Assembly: GCA_009841255.1 (NCBI GenBank)
Contig: VXMD01000026.1
Coordinates: 178,869-242,868 of the forward strand
Direction of reading: 5' to 3'
DNA: 64,000 bases
Source of the DNA: Candidatus Poribacteria bacterium
Lineage (GTDB): Bacteria; Poribacteria; WGA-4E; WGA-3G
The translations under genes were made by a program, and so were the position numbers. This document shows positions 1 to 9,010 of this stretch, one piece after another. Below the pieces are notes generated by a model. The model was not told the DNA's origin and ran no database searches. It saw nothing but the letters and a program-made list of their open reading frames with translations. Position 1 is the first letter of the stretch. Each line of letters opens with the position of its first letter.

Positions 1-134
1 TCCGCTTGAAACGCATGTTGGGCATCTTTCAACTGCTTCTGGAACGTTTTAGGAGCATCCGAGACATCGTCTCCAGATACCCACGCAACGAGCATAAACA
101 GAAGCGGAATGCTGATAAGATGCCCCCATTTCAT
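1..134 (-). CDS. Exported protein, N-terminal part only
   Basis: The reading frame opens at an ATG at 134 and runs off the left edge, giving 44 residues. They begin MKWGHLISIPLLFMLVAWVS, a basic/hydrophobic stretch that reads as a signal peptide or membrane anchor, followed by a polar KTFQKQLKDAQHAFQA segment. It lies 52 bases downstream of the SurA-like gene on the same strand and is probably the last visible member of that operon. Nothing in the visible part identifies a family. Too short for the usual open-frame length cut-offs, so the call rests on the signal-like start and the operon position. Confidence 0.5.
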   Translation of the reverse strand, partial: MKWGHLISIPLLFMLVAWVSGDDVSDAPKTFQKQLKDAQHAFQA

Positions 135-186
135 CAGGGTTTTTCTACCTGTCGCACGGCTTCGGGGCTGATTGGACCGAATCGGT

Positions 187-834
187 TTATTTCTCCTCTG
201 CAAGTTCATCATCCAGAATATCCCAAGTTTCTTCTTCTTTCTGTTTGGTTAACCATGTTTCAAACTGTTCGTTTGCCAATTCCTGTCGAATCCGTTCTGT
301 AATCTCCTCGCTGACTTCTTCATACGTTTTTTCGTACTGGGCACGATTGGCATCGTAATATGATTTGGCTAACTTGGCGACTTTCTCACTGTTGACGGTA
401 TAGAAAAATATACGGCGAAAGAATTCATTGTAAATCAACTGCTCGTAGATCCATGCTTCCAGGCACGCTCGTTCTAACTGGTACCGTTGCAAAGCACTCT
501 GGAACGCTGTGTCCGAAGCGTATTTGGCGGAAATTTCTGCCATTTTTACGGTTACTTGTGAATCTCGCTCGGTTACGGCAATACCGAGTCTTTCAGCTTC
601 TTGTAAGGCGAATTTTCGGTTGATAATCGTATTGAGGGCGGCGCGTTTCTCAACAACAGTCGGTGGCATATCAGTGCGTATCCCCACAAGTACAGCAATA
701 CGAAATTCATCTTCGAGTTCACTGCGAGTGATAGCATCGTCATTGACGACCGCGATGATAGCGTCAATGAGCGTTTGGGCGGACGCGTTACCACCGATAC
801 AGAATAGGATCAGAAAGGTGATGTAGCGGATCAT
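187..834 (-). CDS. SurA N-terminal-domain-like periplasmic chaperone
   Basis: 215 residues. Residues 1-19 form a signal peptide ending NASAQ. The next segment, TLIDAIIAVVNDDAITRSELEDE, is the typical opening of SurA/parvulin-type folding factors (inferred family). Helical, charged sequence follows. No parvulin PPIase domain is visible and the protein is about half the length of SurA, so it is probably a chaperone-only member. The start codon lies one base after the stop of the rhamnonate-dehydratase-like gene (836), so the two are translationally linked. A function in outer-membrane protein folding is inferred from family resemblance only. Confidence 0.7.
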   Translation of the reverse strand: MIRYITFLILFCIGGNASAQTLIDAIIAVVNDDAITRSELEDEFRIAVLVGIRTDMPPTVVEKRAALNTIINRKFALQEAERLGIAVTERDSQVTVKMAEISAKYASDTAFQSALQRYQLERACLEAWIYEQLIYNEFFRRIFFYTVNSEKVAKLAKSYYDANRAQYEKTYEEVSEEITERIRQELANEQFETWLTKQKEEETWDILDDELAEEK

Positions 835-835
835 G

Positions 836-2008
836 TTACCGCGGGTTCCTCGGCGTTAGCCACTCCTCTTCAATGTGCAAACCGAGTCCGGGCCCGTCGT
901 TTGGAGCGATGTAACTATCCGTTGGGAGCGATTCACCTTCAAACAGTTTCGTTTCCTCTAACGGGACACCGGGTGGGGTGCCGAGGTAGTATTCTACCCA
1001 AGGCGTGTTCGGCATAGCAGCAGAAAGATGGAGTCCGGATTGCCGGAGTCCGCCGCCGTGGAAAATTACAGTGAGTCCGGCGGCATCTGCGAGATGGCAG
1101 ATTTTGACGCATTCGGTTATTCCGCCTACCCAGAAGGTGTCGGGTTGCAGGATGTCCAAGCACCGTTTTTCGATAATCTGCTGAAATGGGAAACGGGTGT
1201 AGTGGTGTTCGCCGCTCGCTAAGCTCACCCAATCGACAGCCTCTCTAACTTTCACTAAGCCTTCAATATCTTCCGGGATGAGAAACTCTTCAATCCACTT
1301 GAGACGATACGGACGGAGCCGGTGTGCTAAGCGGATGGTGTAATCAACATCGAAAGCCATGTAGCAATCGAGCATAATTTCAACGTCGTCACCGACCGTT
1401 TCTCGGGTCTTCGCGACCAGTTTTTCATTTTCTTTCAAGCCCCATTCGCCGTCTACCGGTCCGTAGGGACACGCCAATTTCACGGCTTTGAATCCGAGTT
1501 CCAATTGCCAGTCGGTGTCGTTGCCTGTGGCGTAAGCGAACATCTTCTCACGCAACGGTCCACCGAGTAGTTCGTAGACGGGTTGGTTCTTGATTTTGCC
1601 GTTCAGATCCCACAAAGCGATGTCGACGCCGCTCATGGCGCAACTGGTTAAGCCTTGCGAGCCGTAAGGTTTGGACATACGGAACATCATGTCCCAAATC
1701 TTTTCAACGGCGAAGCAATTTTCACCGATGAGCATCGGTGCGAAGTGTTCATCAATAATCGCGGCGACCGGTGTGCCGAAAGAGGTCTCCCCTATGCCCC
1801 AAGTGCCGTCTTCAGCGGTGACTTTGACGTAGACTTGATCCCACGTTTTCGGCATCCAACTGGAACGGTGGCGTTTGTATTGCGGGTAGCGCGACATCGG
1901 GTTGGCGACTTCGGCGTGGACATTCCACGACTCGCGGCGAGGTTCCGTGTGTTTGATGTCGCGTTGTGGGATGTTGATTCGGACTGTTTGTATGTCTTTG
2001 ATTTTCAT
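836..2008 (-). CDS. L-rhamnonate dehydratase-like enolase-superfamily enzyme
   Basis: 390 residues from the ATG at 2008, preceded by GGAGCGAGACG; a longer frame to 2080 exists but lacks a better ribosome site. Sequence resembles mandelate racemase/muconate lactonizing enzymes, closest in my memory to L-rhamnonate dehydratase: ANPMSRYPQYKRHRSSW near the N-terminus, then the barrel motifs MLDCYMAFDVDY, LKWIEEFLIPED and SGEHHYT. The Asp and two Glu of those motifs would bind Mg2+. DILQPDTFWVGGITE is the next conserved strand. It would dehydrate an acid sugar to a 2-keto-3-deoxy acid in the cytoplasm. Lies between sodC-like and surA-like genes. Exact acid-sugar substrate is uncertain. Confidence 0.8.
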   Translation of the reverse strand: MKIKDIQTVRINIPQRDIKHTEPRRESWNVHAEVANPMSRYPQYKRHRSSWMPKTWDQVYVKVTAEDGTWGIGETSFGTPVAAIIDEHFAPMLIGENCFAVEKIWDMMFRMSKPYGSQGLTSCAMSGVDIALWDLNGKIKNQPVYELLGGPLREKMFAYATGNDTDWQLELGFKAVKLACPYGPVDGEWGLKENEKLVAKTRETVGDDVEIMLDCYMAFDVDYTIRLAHRLRPYRLKWIEEFLIPEDIEGLVKVREAVDWVSLASGEHHYTRFPFQQIIEKRCLDILQPDTFWVGGITECVKICHLADAAGLTVIFHGGGLRQSGLHLSAAMPNTPWVEYYLGTPPGVPLEETKLFEGESLPTDSYIAPNDGPGLGLHIEEEWLTPRNPR

Positions 2009-2055
2009 CGTCTCGCTCCGTTCAAGGTTTGTGGCATGATACCACGATTTGACGT

Positions 2056-2757
2056 TTAATTCAGTACTATCAAACCACACCCGATTTTGGCACCGCCTCC
2101 CGGGAGAATTGGGGGTATTGTCATCTGTGTGTTAGCGTGGGAATGTGGGGGTGTTCCCGGTGGATGGAAATGGGGTTGGACCACCTCCATATTCATATCC
2201 GTTTGCGCCTTCATAGGTTGTGCGTGTGGATGCGTTAGGAAGGTATCGCCAGTTTCGTGAATCATAATCAGTTTGCCGAGGATGTCGGTGTTGGGATCTC
2301 CACCGAGAGACCAGAAGGGTGTCATAAATTCTAAGACCCCCGTCCCGTCTGCTCCGACTGTGATATTGCCGACTTCGCCTACGCCGATAGGTGGCGCATC
2401 GAGCGTCGCTTGGACGACAGGTATACCGGATGTGCCGATTGGAACGTCCATGGGATGCCAATGGGGTCCTATATCGTCGCAGCTGCTACCGATATGGAGA
2501 TGTATTGCGTGTAAACCGGGGCTGGCGTTCTGAACTTCGATGACAACGTGAACCTCTGCATCCATTTCCGTGAAGGTCGCTATGCCTGTTAGACCGCTCC
2601 CGTCTATTTCAGAGATGGTGGCGACTGCAACTTTGTCAATGGGGTGCGCGGTAATCATCTGGGTTGGAATTTTTTCGCAACTTGTTACAAGACATGCGGT
2701 GATAATAAGGGGTATGATTGCTTGGTACGTGTGGCGTTTAATGTCCATGAATATCAA
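2056..2757 (-). CDS. sodC: Cu/Zn superoxide dismutase family lipoprotein
   Basis: About 233 residues. A TTG at 2757 has the best spacing to AAAGGA; an ATG three codons in (2748) is the alternative. The N-terminus is hydrophobic and ends ACLVTSC, a plausible lipobox. The SodC signature is visible in diverged form: GLHAIHLHIGSSCDD, PHWHP, GEVGNITVGADGTG, a later HPHAQP, and the C-terminal GGGAKIGCGLI. An insert rich in His and Pro (HFHPPGTPPHSHANT) precedes the C-terminus and could be a metal-binding extension. Expected to dismutate superoxide in the periplasm. First gene of the minus operon ending at 1, driven by the promoter at 2787-2815. Confidence 0.8.
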   Translation of the reverse strand: MIFMDIKRHTYQAIIPLIITACLVTSCEKIPTQMITAHPIDKVAVATISEIDGSGLTGIATFTEMDAEVHVVIEVQNASPGLHAIHLHIGSSCDDIGPHWHPMDVPIGTSGIPVVQATLDAPPIGVGEVGNITVGADGTGVLEFMTPFWSLGGDPNTDILGKLIMIHETGDTFLTHPHAQPMKAQTDMNMEVVQPHFHPPGTPPHSHANTQMTIPPILPGGGAKIGCGLIVLN

Positions 2758-2786
2758 ATTGTTCCTTTCGGTGTGGCATTGAAGAT

Positions 2787-2815
2787 ATTATATAGCATTT
2801 CGGTACCGAAGTCAA
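2787..2815 (-). promoter_or_regulatory. Sigma70-type promoter for the sodC operon
   Basis: On the minus strand TTGACT and TATAAT are separated by 17 bases. The -10 box ends about 30 bases before the sodC start. Divergent from the promoter at 2850-2877. Confidence 0.65.
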
Positions 2816-2849
2816 TCGCGTCTTGCTATTCAGAAACTACGATTCATGC

Positions 2850-2877
2850 TTGACATTCCGCTCCATATTGATACAAT
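2850..2877 (+). promoter_or_regulatory. Sigma70-type promoter for the acetoacetate-decarboxylase-like gene
   Basis: TTGACA and TACAAT with a 16-base spacer, ending 34 bases before the chosen ATG at 2912. It overlaps the first codons of the longer possible frame (from 2846), which argues for the shorter start. Confidence 0.6.
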
Positions 2878-2911
2878 AGAGATATACTACCCAAAACACG
2901 GAGGGAACGAG

Positions 2912-3757
2912 ATGGGATATAAATTAGATCCGAACGCGATGTATCGGATGCCGACACATTTTGGACCGAGAACGGGACCGAGATACGGACCTGATGGCAG
3001 AAAATTCGAGTGTAAAGATAACCCGAAATCAACGTCAGTTTCAGTGAGTTTCCTGACAAACAGCGAGCAACTTGAGGCTTTTCTGCCGCCCGGCTTTTCG
3101 CTCAACGGTGAACCCGTTGTGTCTGTCTCTGGGGGCTATATGAAGGAGATTGAGTGGCTCGCGGGACGGGGCTACAATACGCTCGGCGTTAGTTTCCCAG
3201 TGGTTTTCGAAGGTGAAGTGGACAGGGCGACGGGTTCTCTGTTGACGGTGCTGTGGGAAAATCTGACGGATCCGATTTTGACGGGACGTGAGGAATTAGG
3301 TTTCTCTAAAATCTATTGTGCGCTTCCGGATCCGATAACTTTTAACGGTGAGACACACTGCACCGCCAGTTGGCTCGGTTTTAAGTTCATGGACATGCGT
3401 GTGCAAGCGACGGAACAGGTTCCGATACCACCGGCGTCCCCGCCGCCGCAGGAAAGTGGCGAACAACCGCTCACGGGGACACTCCATTATAAATACATGC
3501 CGAGAACGGGTGTCTGGGGCACCGCTGATATTGCGTATGCCGTTCTAACGCCATCGCAGACGCCGAACCGGGTTGTACAGGAGCAGTGGCGCGGCGAGGG
3601 AACCGTCGAGTTCCACAAAGCACGCTGGGAAGACTTACCGACGCAGTATAATATTGTCAACGCTTTTCACGAATTGGAAGTCAAGGAGTGGCGTGGGGCA
3701 TCTATCGTCAAAACTGTCGGTGGAAAAGACTTGGGTGATCAACGCATCTTGCGTTAA
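2912..3757 (+). CDS. Acetoacetate decarboxylase (ADC) family protein
   Basis: 281 residues from the ATG at 2912, which follows GGAGGGAACGAG. The motif GREELGFSKIYCALPD matches the GRE-x-x-G-[YF]-x-K core of ADC-family proteins, so the lysine that forms the Schiff base in true decarboxylases is kept; a serine replaces the usual proline before it. N-terminal SVSFLTNSEQLEAFLPPGF is also typical of the fold. It may decarboxylate or hydrate a keto acid; the real substrate of many ADC-like proteins is unknown. Monocistronic, with its own promoter, divergent from sodC. Confidence 0.75.
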   Translation: MGYKLDPNAMYRMPTHFGPRTGPRYGPDGRKFECKDNPKSTSVSVSFLTNSEQLEAFLPPGFSLNGEPVVSVSGGYMKEIEWLAGRGYNTLGVSFPVVFEGEVDRATGSLLTVLWENLTDPILTGREELGFSKIYCALPDPITFNGETHCTASWLGFKFMDMRVQATEQVPIPPASPPPQESGEQPLTGTLHYKYMPRTGVWGTADIAYAVLTPSQTPNRVVQEQWRGEGTVEFHKARWEDLPTQYNIVNAFHELEVKEWRGASIVKTVGGKDLGDQRILR

Positions 3758-3780
3758 TTGGCAGTTAGCGGTCAGCAATC

Positions 3781-3916
3781 AGCAGCCTGCAACAATACGC
3801 AGAAATACGCAGAAACGCCCAAGCAAAAACCCCAAGCGAAAACACGCAGGCGACTCGAGAGAAAAGCGCGTCAAAGTTTGAACCTGCGTCGTTTCTCCGC
3901 AAGGTATAATTAAAAA
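3781..3916 (+). repeat. Dispersed intergenic repeat with leader-type end
   Basis: Contains ATACGCAGAA twice, GAAACGCCCAAGCAAAAACC, and ends CCGCAAGGTATAATTAAAAA directly against the stop codon of the convergent SDR gene (3917). The first part is nearly identical to 57479-57520. See finding on the start/stop-docked element. Confidence 0.75.
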
Positions 3917-4753
3917 TTAATCCATCACGGAACCGCCTGAGACGGTAATGGAAACCCCTGTTAGGTAGGCGGCTTCGTCTGAGGCGAGGAAAGCAGCCAT
4001 CTTGGCAACATCAGCTCCCTCAGCGAGTCGCCCAAACGGGACAGCTGCCTCGGAGCGGTGTGTGTATTCCGAGAGTTGTTCATCAGCGGAAAGATTGTCG
4101 GGCATTAGCACAGAGGCGAGGTGTGTGACGCGTTCTGTGTCCACAAGTCCAGGACAGATGGCGTTGACATTTACTTGATACGGTGCCATCTCATGGGCAA
4201 GTGATTGCGTGAAACCGATCACGGCGAATTTTGAGGCACTATATGCAGCGAAACGCGCCGATCCGCGTTTTCCAGTAACAGATGAGATATTGATGATTTT
4301 GCCGCCCGTTCCCTGCGTGATGAGATGACGTGCCACCGCCTGGGAACAGAGGAATACGCCTTTCACATTGACCCGCTGGACTCTGTCCCAATCTTTTTCA
4401 GCCAAATCTACGACAGGCACACGGTCCTTACCAGCGATTGTTCCGGCATTGTTGACGAGGAGGTCGATTTTGCCGAAATGTGCAACGGTCTGGTCCACCA
4501 TCTCTTTTACCTGTGTCGCGTCCGCAACGTCCGCAACGACACTGATGGCGCGTTGGCCCATCGCCTCAATTTCACGAACAACATCGGGTAAGCCTTGCCA
4601 ATCCGCTTGATCTGCGGCGTAAGGATGTTCGGTAATATCGTTCACAGCGACATCGGCACCCTCTTTCGCTAAGCGGGTTGCAATGGCGCGTCCGATACCG
4701 TTTTTACCGCCAGCACCTGTCACTAAAGCGACTTTTCCAGTTAAGTTGTACAT
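3917..4753 (-). CDS. Short-chain dehydrogenase/reductase (SDR)
   Basis: 278 residues, classical SDR. TGAGGKNGIG is the nucleotide-binding turn, NNAG follows, and YSASK gives the catalytic Tyr and Lys. The C-terminus carries FLASDEAAYLTGVSITVSGG, as in 3-ketoacyl- or sugar/alcohol-reducing SDRs. NAD(P)H-dependent oxidoreductase, substrate unknown. Separated by about 55 bases from the stop of the large membrane protein upstream, so may be co-transcribed with it. Confidence 0.85.
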   Translation of the reverse strand: MYNLTGKVALVTGAGGKNGIGRAIATRLAKEGADVAVNDITEHPYAADQADWQGLPDVVREIEAMGQRAISVVADVADATQVKEMVDQTVAHFGKIDLLVNNAGTIAGKDRVPVVDLAEKDWDRVQRVNVKGVFLCSQAVARHLITQGTGGKIINISSVTGKRGSARFAAYSASKFAVIGFTQSLAHEMAPYQVNVNAICPGLVDTERVTHLASVLMPDNLSADEQLSEYTHRSEAAVPFGRLAEGADVAKMAAFLASDEAAYLTGVSITVSGGSVMD

Positions 4754-4808
4754 TGGGATGTAGCTCCTTTAGTTAACTTGTGTCATTTAATGTGGCTTTG
4801 CGTATACC

Positions 4809-6737
4809 TCAAGGCGACCAGAGGACGTAGGTCGGCATATCAAACAGCGTGCCGATGAGTGCCCAGCCTCCTACGAACACATAGTCGCCCATCACCAATC
4901 CCAGGAAGAACGGGATTGCGCGTTGATGTGCGCGTAGACCGAAGATTGAGACAATGATGACCTTTATCATCCAGCCGATATAGACGGAGAACCAGAAATC
5001 AGCGAGACCGCCCCAGGTTGCAGCTGTCATCACGTATCCGATCGGATGGAAGGGCCACCAGATAAATTTATGCCGCAGGAAATAGAGGAGCCACGTCATC
5101 GCTGCCCCGATTCCCATGGATTGTGAGCCGTCCCAATTCGGACCGGCGGGATTGTTCAGCCACCGTTCTAAACGTCTACCGAAGACCTCCTCACCGATAC
5201 CAAGAATATAGCCGTGTACAGCGAATGCCCCGGTCTCATAAAGAAGATAGAGGAACGCCCAAAATGATGCCAGTGTACCGATGATAATCGCGAACATCAT
5301 CACCCAGACCAGTCTTCGGCTGTTTATGCCTGCCCGTTCTGCGAGTTTGAAGCCTTCTAATTGATTTGGCATCGGGTGCGAAACATTGAGTCGATTGAGC
5401 CAGTAGTAGAAGGATATGATTGTGAGATTACCCGTCCCAACGAATCGGGCACCAAAGGTGACGACCATCAACCGTGCTGGATCGAGGGCAAGAATCTCGT
5501 GGGAAGGCGGTCCAAACTCAGCACGTACGCGTGTAACACCGAGTGCCATCAAGATGAAAATGACGATAAAGCCGAGGACACCGCCCAATGACATACCCGC
5601 CTTTATCGAAAATAGCGTGAGTCCGATACCACCAAAGATGAGTCCGAGAACAGCCACACGGTAGGGCATCGGTTCATTTGAATCATCGTACGCTTTTTTG
5701 GTCATTAAGCAATTCAAGATGACATCACGGAGATGTCTTCGGGTTCCCCACAGTGCCAAGATACCGACGGCGAGCCATGCCCCACCTGCTCGTTCTGCGA
5801 AATAGAGTTCACCCTCACCTAACATCCCCGTCCGAATCACCCGCTCCGCTTTGCCGAACAGGTAGAAAAACCATGCGGACATTGAGATGTCCAACGGAAC
5901 GAAAAATGTAAGTCCTATAATGAACGGGTAGATAGATAAAGGGACCCACCCGACAGCGTTCCATGGCTTGTCCGTAAACCAGTGCGTAATAGAATAAGAA
6001 CTCAGTTGGATAGAGGGGACTTGAGGGAATAGATGGCTTAATCCGGCGAGGAGTTCAATAAACGCGGCGACCGAAAAACCTACCCACATCGTACGGTTTC
6101 TGTAAAAACTTTTTCCCCCCTGCGCCATCTGAAGCGGTAATTGGATGATCGGGTATGCCAACTTTTCACGCTCCGTCCACTGAACGCGGATGATGCTATT
6201 GAGGCATATCAGTGTAAACCAGAGGAGTGCGACGAATCCGGTCCAGACGAGGATCGGCACCATCCAACCGCGTAGATGCTTCGGGAGATAAAAACTCAAG
6301 CCGCCCTTAAAGTAGGCATCGAGTGCATAGTCTTCAGGCACAAACCATGTCGGGATGTAACGCCAAAAGAGAGATGCCCATTCGTTTTCGATAGTGGCGA
6401 ACCGAAACGGATGGGCGAGGGTTCCAATCAGGAACGTCATCATGGAATGCCCACCGATGGTGGATACCATAACAACCATAATGTAGATAACAAGGAGTTC
6501 CTGTGGGGTCAGTGCGCTGCGCGGCGCAAGTTTTTTCCAAACGAGGTTGAAAGCGATAACAGCGAAAAGGGTGAAAAGGGCGTTGAAGAAGAGCGAGACG
6601 AAGTTAAGCAGGAACTGCGGCTGGATCATCTCCGCCGCGTAGGCGAGCCAGTAGGCATTCCCGATAACGAGGAGTGTGCCAATCAGGAGTGCGCGGAGCG
6701 TAATTCCAGATGTAAATGACGTGTGAGGTTTTGGCAT
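4809..6737 (-). CDS. Large polytopic membrane protein (DUF6785/DUF6784-like)
   Basis: 642 residues from the ATG at 6737 (MPKPHTSFTSGITLRALLIG). The frame extends to 6809 but the extra codons translate the dispersed repeat GAAACGCCCAAGCAAAAAC, so the shorter start is preferred. Roughly a dozen hydrophobic segments are visible, for example LRALLIGTLLVIGNAYWLAY and GGVLGFIVIFILMALGV. The pattern recalls uncharacterised membrane proteins of Planctomycetes/Poribacteria (DUF6785/6784), perhaps transporters; I would not assign a substrate. It follows the CBM9-like secreted protein by 50 bases. Confidence 0.7.
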   Translation of the reverse strand: MPKPHTSFTSGITLRALLIGTLLVIGNAYWLAYAAEMIQPQFLLNFVSLFFNALFTLFAVIAFNLVWKKLAPRSALTPQELLVIYIMVVMVSTIGGHSMMTFLIGTLAHPFRFATIENEWASLFWRYIPTWFVPEDYALDAYFKGGLSFYLPKHLRGWMVPILVWTGFVALLWFTLICLNSIIRVQWTEREKLAYPIIQLPLQMAQGGKSFYRNRTMWVGFSVAAFIELLAGLSHLFPQVPSIQLSSYSITHWFTDKPWNAVGWVPLSIYPFIIGLTFFVPLDISMSAWFFYLFGKAERVIRTGMLGEGELYFAERAGGAWLAVGILALWGTRRHLRDVILNCLMTKKAYDDSNEPMPYRVAVLGLIFGGIGLTLFSIKAGMSLGGVLGFIVIFILMALGVTRVRAEFGPPSHEILALDPARLMVVTFGARFVGTGNLTIISFYYWLNRLNVSHPMPNQLEGFKLAERAGINSRRLVWVMMFAIIIGTLASFWAFLYLLYETGAFAVHGYILGIGEEVFGRRLERWLNNPAGPNWDGSQSMGIGAAMTWLLYFLRHKFIWWPFHPIGYVMTAATWGGLADFWFSVYIGWMIKVIIVSIFGLRAHQRAIPFFLGLVMGDYVFVGGWALIGTLFDMPTYVLWSP

Positions 6738-6749
6738 TTTTAAATGGTG

Positions 6750-6773
6750 GTGTTTTTGCTTGGGCGTTTCTCC
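6750..6773 (-). repeat. Copy of the GAAACGCCCAAGCAAAAAC repeat
   Basis: On the minus strand this lies 12 bases before the ATG at 6737. Other copies: 3812-3833, 24101-24123 (minus), 41376-41402, 53142-53167, 57516-57570. Confidence 0.7.
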
Positions 6774-6787
6774 AGCTGACAACTTTT

Positions 6788-7570
6788 TTACTCTTTCAAG
6801 GCACCCCACGTTAAAGCAAGTTTACCGGAGGGGTCGACATCTAATACTTCGTCGTCAAAAATGAGGTCGCCATAGGCGAGACCATCCCAGGCACCACCCG
6901 GCATCCATCCAATCTGATGTTCGCGTCCCCCACCCTCACAATCGTTTGCGTGGAAGCTAAGCCCGATAAGTAAGCCGTCTTCTGCTTTGAACTTGTCCCC
7001 TTCCCCAGGATTCGCGAACTGTGGGTTGCCGCGCGGTTTCGTCGGATCAATAGCCACTTCATAGATGTAGTCATTGCCGTTCTGAATCAGCACCCACTCC
7101 GTGTTTTCCTTAGATGCTGCAGCGGATAGGTCTTTACCATTCGCACCGAGTGTCCACTGAACGAGGGTGTCCCGGACCATACCGTTGGCAAAATCGAACA
7201 TGAATTCAACGCTATCGTCTTCCCACCATCTGGCACCAGGTGGGTTAACATCTTGGAGTTTATCGTCGGTAATTTCAACAGCGAAATAAATACGGGTTGG
7301 GTCTTGGGCACTCCACGCGACCCTGCCCTGTCCCGTGAAATCACTGGCTTTAGGAATACCGTCCCCGACATCCTTCAATTCATCAAAAGCGACGATTTCG
7401 GCGCGTTCCCATTCGCCGAGATTACCGTCCACTTTGAGGTTCGTAATTTGTTTGGCGACGTACTGTTTATCGCGCTTTGCAACTGCTGTTAGATGTGTTG
7501 CGAGGAATATCAGCGTGAAGGCTGCTATTATCCTACCCGCGGTCTTGTCAATCTTCATAAATTTTTTCAT
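6788..7570 (-). CDS. Secreted CBM9-like protein with TWGxLK tail
   Basis: 260 residues. Signal peptide within residues 1-32 (IIAAFTLIFLATHLTAVA). ITNLKVDGNLGEWERAE, RIYFAVEITDD and WWEDDSVEFMFD are characteristic of family 9 carbohydrate-binding/DOMON-like beta sandwiches, as in xylan-binding modules. No catalytic module is attached. The last residues, DPSGKLALTWGALKE, match the tail found on six other secreted proteins in this window. Likely binds a polysaccharide or glycoconjugate outside the cell membrane (inference). Sits between the methyltransferase-HNH gene (4-base overlap, 7567-7570) and the large membrane protein. Confidence 0.75.
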   Translation of the reverse strand: MKKFMKIDKTAGRIIAAFTLIFLATHLTAVAKRDKQYVAKQITNLKVDGNLGEWERAEIVAFDELKDVGDGIPKASDFTGQGRVAWSAQDPTRIYFAVEITDDKLQDVNPPGARWWEDDSVEFMFDFANGMVRDTLVQWTLGANGKDLSAAASKENTEWVLIQNGNDYIYEVAIDPTKPRGNPQFANPGEGDKFKAEDGLLIGLSFHANDCEGGGREHQIGWMPGGAWDGLAYGDLIFDDEVLDVDPSGKLALTWGALKE

Positions 7571-8952
7571 GGCACAATTCCTTCCTTTTTTAACGTCTGA
7601 ATCAGTTGATTCTGTGTGCTATTCCGCTTCATCAATTTACACGTTCTACACAACAATTGAAGGTTGTCAGGAGTATCGGTGCCTCCATGGGATTGTGCTA
7701 CAATTGGGTCGATTGTCATATTACGAAACAGGGATAACGTTTGACAACCATTGCATCTGCCTTCCTGAAGTCCGAATAATATATGTTTACGGGTTCGATC
7801 CTGCTGGTAAGGTTTAGGATTCCCCTTTCGGTGGATAACCTTCTTGATGATGCTGTGCTGTTCAAGACGCAGTTTAACCAATTTGAAAGATTTAGGGCTT
7901 AAATCAATACCGATCCAGTGTCGTTGTAAGCGTTCGGCGGCAATACATGTGGTGGCACACCCGCAGAAAGGGTCGAGTACCATGTCTCCCGGGTTGCTGC
8001 TTGCGCGAATAATTCGCTCTAACAAGGCAATAGGTTTCTGTGTGGGATACCCAATCCGCTCTTTATTTCGTGCTGTTAAATTGGGGATATCTACCCAGAT
8101 GTTATTCAGCGTTTTACCTTTCTGTTCATCCAGGTAGCGTTTGTATCGTGGAACGTTTCCGGGGCGTGTCTGCACAACACGTCCGGCTTCGATTTCCTTG
8201 AGCATCCGTGATTCTGCCCATCGCCATGTTCTGGTGACGCCCATGACTTCGTATGTGAGATGGGAATTCGGATCTTGGATCTGAGCGGTTATAGAGGTAT
8301 GCGATACGAGGCGTCCAGTGCCGGGTTCAACGTAATAATATTGGCGTTTAGTTTTTTCGTCGAGAGCCTCCATATCGTAAGGGATCGTGACGGCGTCAGG
8401 ATTCCATACGAAATCATTGCCTTTTGAATACCGGAGGATGAGATCGGAATCCCGCGCCAGTCCTTTTTTGAGGTTCCCTTTGCTGGTTACGGCTCTTTGC
8501 CAAACGATCTCGTTCCTAAAATTGTCTCTCCCGAAAATGCCATCCATCATCATTTTGAGATAGTGACTCGCGTTATCATCGCAATGAAGATAGATAGTTC
8601 CTGTCGGTTTCAGGATTCGATACATCTCCAGCATCCTGATACCCATCATAATGAGATAGGCTTTCATGGACTTCCCGTGTGTGAACTCAGCGGTGCTGAT
8701 GGCGTGATAGAGACCGGGTGCTTTCTCTGCGAGTTCACCGTGCCACGTACAGTCTAAATCATTGAGTGTCCAAGAATCTTTGAATGCGGCGCCTGCTGCT
8801 TCGCTCTCTGTTGGTGCTTTAAAGGTTCGGTTGGAATTGAAAGGTGGGTCGAGATAGATCAGGTCGATGGTATCAGCGTCAAGACCGCGAAGCACATACA
8901 GATTGTCCCCTTCAAAAATAGTGCGATTCTCGACATTCATTTTGCTGCCCAT
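7567..8952 (-). CDS. Beta-class DNA methyltransferase fused to an HNH-like domain
   Basis: 461 residues. Motif IV DPPFN lies near residue 37 and motif I (LDPFCGCATTCIAAERL) near 330, the beta-class order used by N4-cytosine or N6-adenine methyltransferases. The C-terminal about 60 residues have CNGC, SHGGTDTPDNLQLLC and CK, an HNH-type zinc fold. The usual Asp-His of the HNH core reads Asp-Pro (TIDPIVAQ), so the nuclease base may be lost. The last codons overlap the start of the CBM9-like gene by four bases, which is odd for a defence gene. An alternative start lies at 8940. Whether it is a solitary methylase or part of a restriction system is open. Confidence 0.8.
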   Translation of the reverse strand: MGSKMNVENRTIFEGDNLYVLRGLDADTIDLIYLDPPFNSNRTFKAPTESEAAGAAFKDSWTLNDLDCTWHGELAEKAPGLYHAISTAEFTHGKSMKAYLIMMGIRMLEMYRILKPTGTIYLHCDDNASHYLKMMMDGIFGRDNFRNEIVWQRAVTSKGNLKKGLARDSDLILRYSKGNDFVWNPDAVTIPYDMEALDEKTKRQYYYVEPGTGRLVSHTSITAQIQDPNSHLTYEVMGVTRTWRWAESRMLKEIEAGRVVQTRPGNVPRYKRYLDEQKGKTLNNIWVDIPNLTARNKERIGYPTQKPIALLERIIRASSNPGDMVLDPFCGCATTCIAAERLQRHWIGIDLSPKSFKLVKLRLEQHSIIKKVIHRKGNPKPYQQDRTRKHILFGLQEGRCNGCQTLSLFRNMTIDPIVAQSHGGTDTPDNLQLLCRTCKLMKRNSTQNQLIQTLKKEGIVP

Positions 8953-8966
8953 ATAATAAAGGTCGG

Positions 8967-8992
8967 GTAGGCACGCTTGGCGGCGTGCCTAC
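8967..8992. repeat. REP-like palindrome
   Basis: GTAGGCACGC and GCGTGCCTAC form a perfect 10-base stem with a 6-base loop. It lies between the methyltransferase start and the stop of the next minus gene, so it could also act as a transcription terminator for the LamG gene. Confidence 0.7.
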
Positions 8993-9010
8993 GAAGTGCA
9001 TCGAGTCTTA

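Noticed and set aside
6..302. Plus-strand open frame of 98 codons at the window start
   Set aside because: Overlaps two minus-strand coding frames with signal-like starts; no support of its own.
2009..2080. Longer N-terminus of the rhamnonate-dehydratase-like enzyme
   Set aside because: Would overlap the end of sodC; the ATG at 2008 has the ribosome site and the family start.
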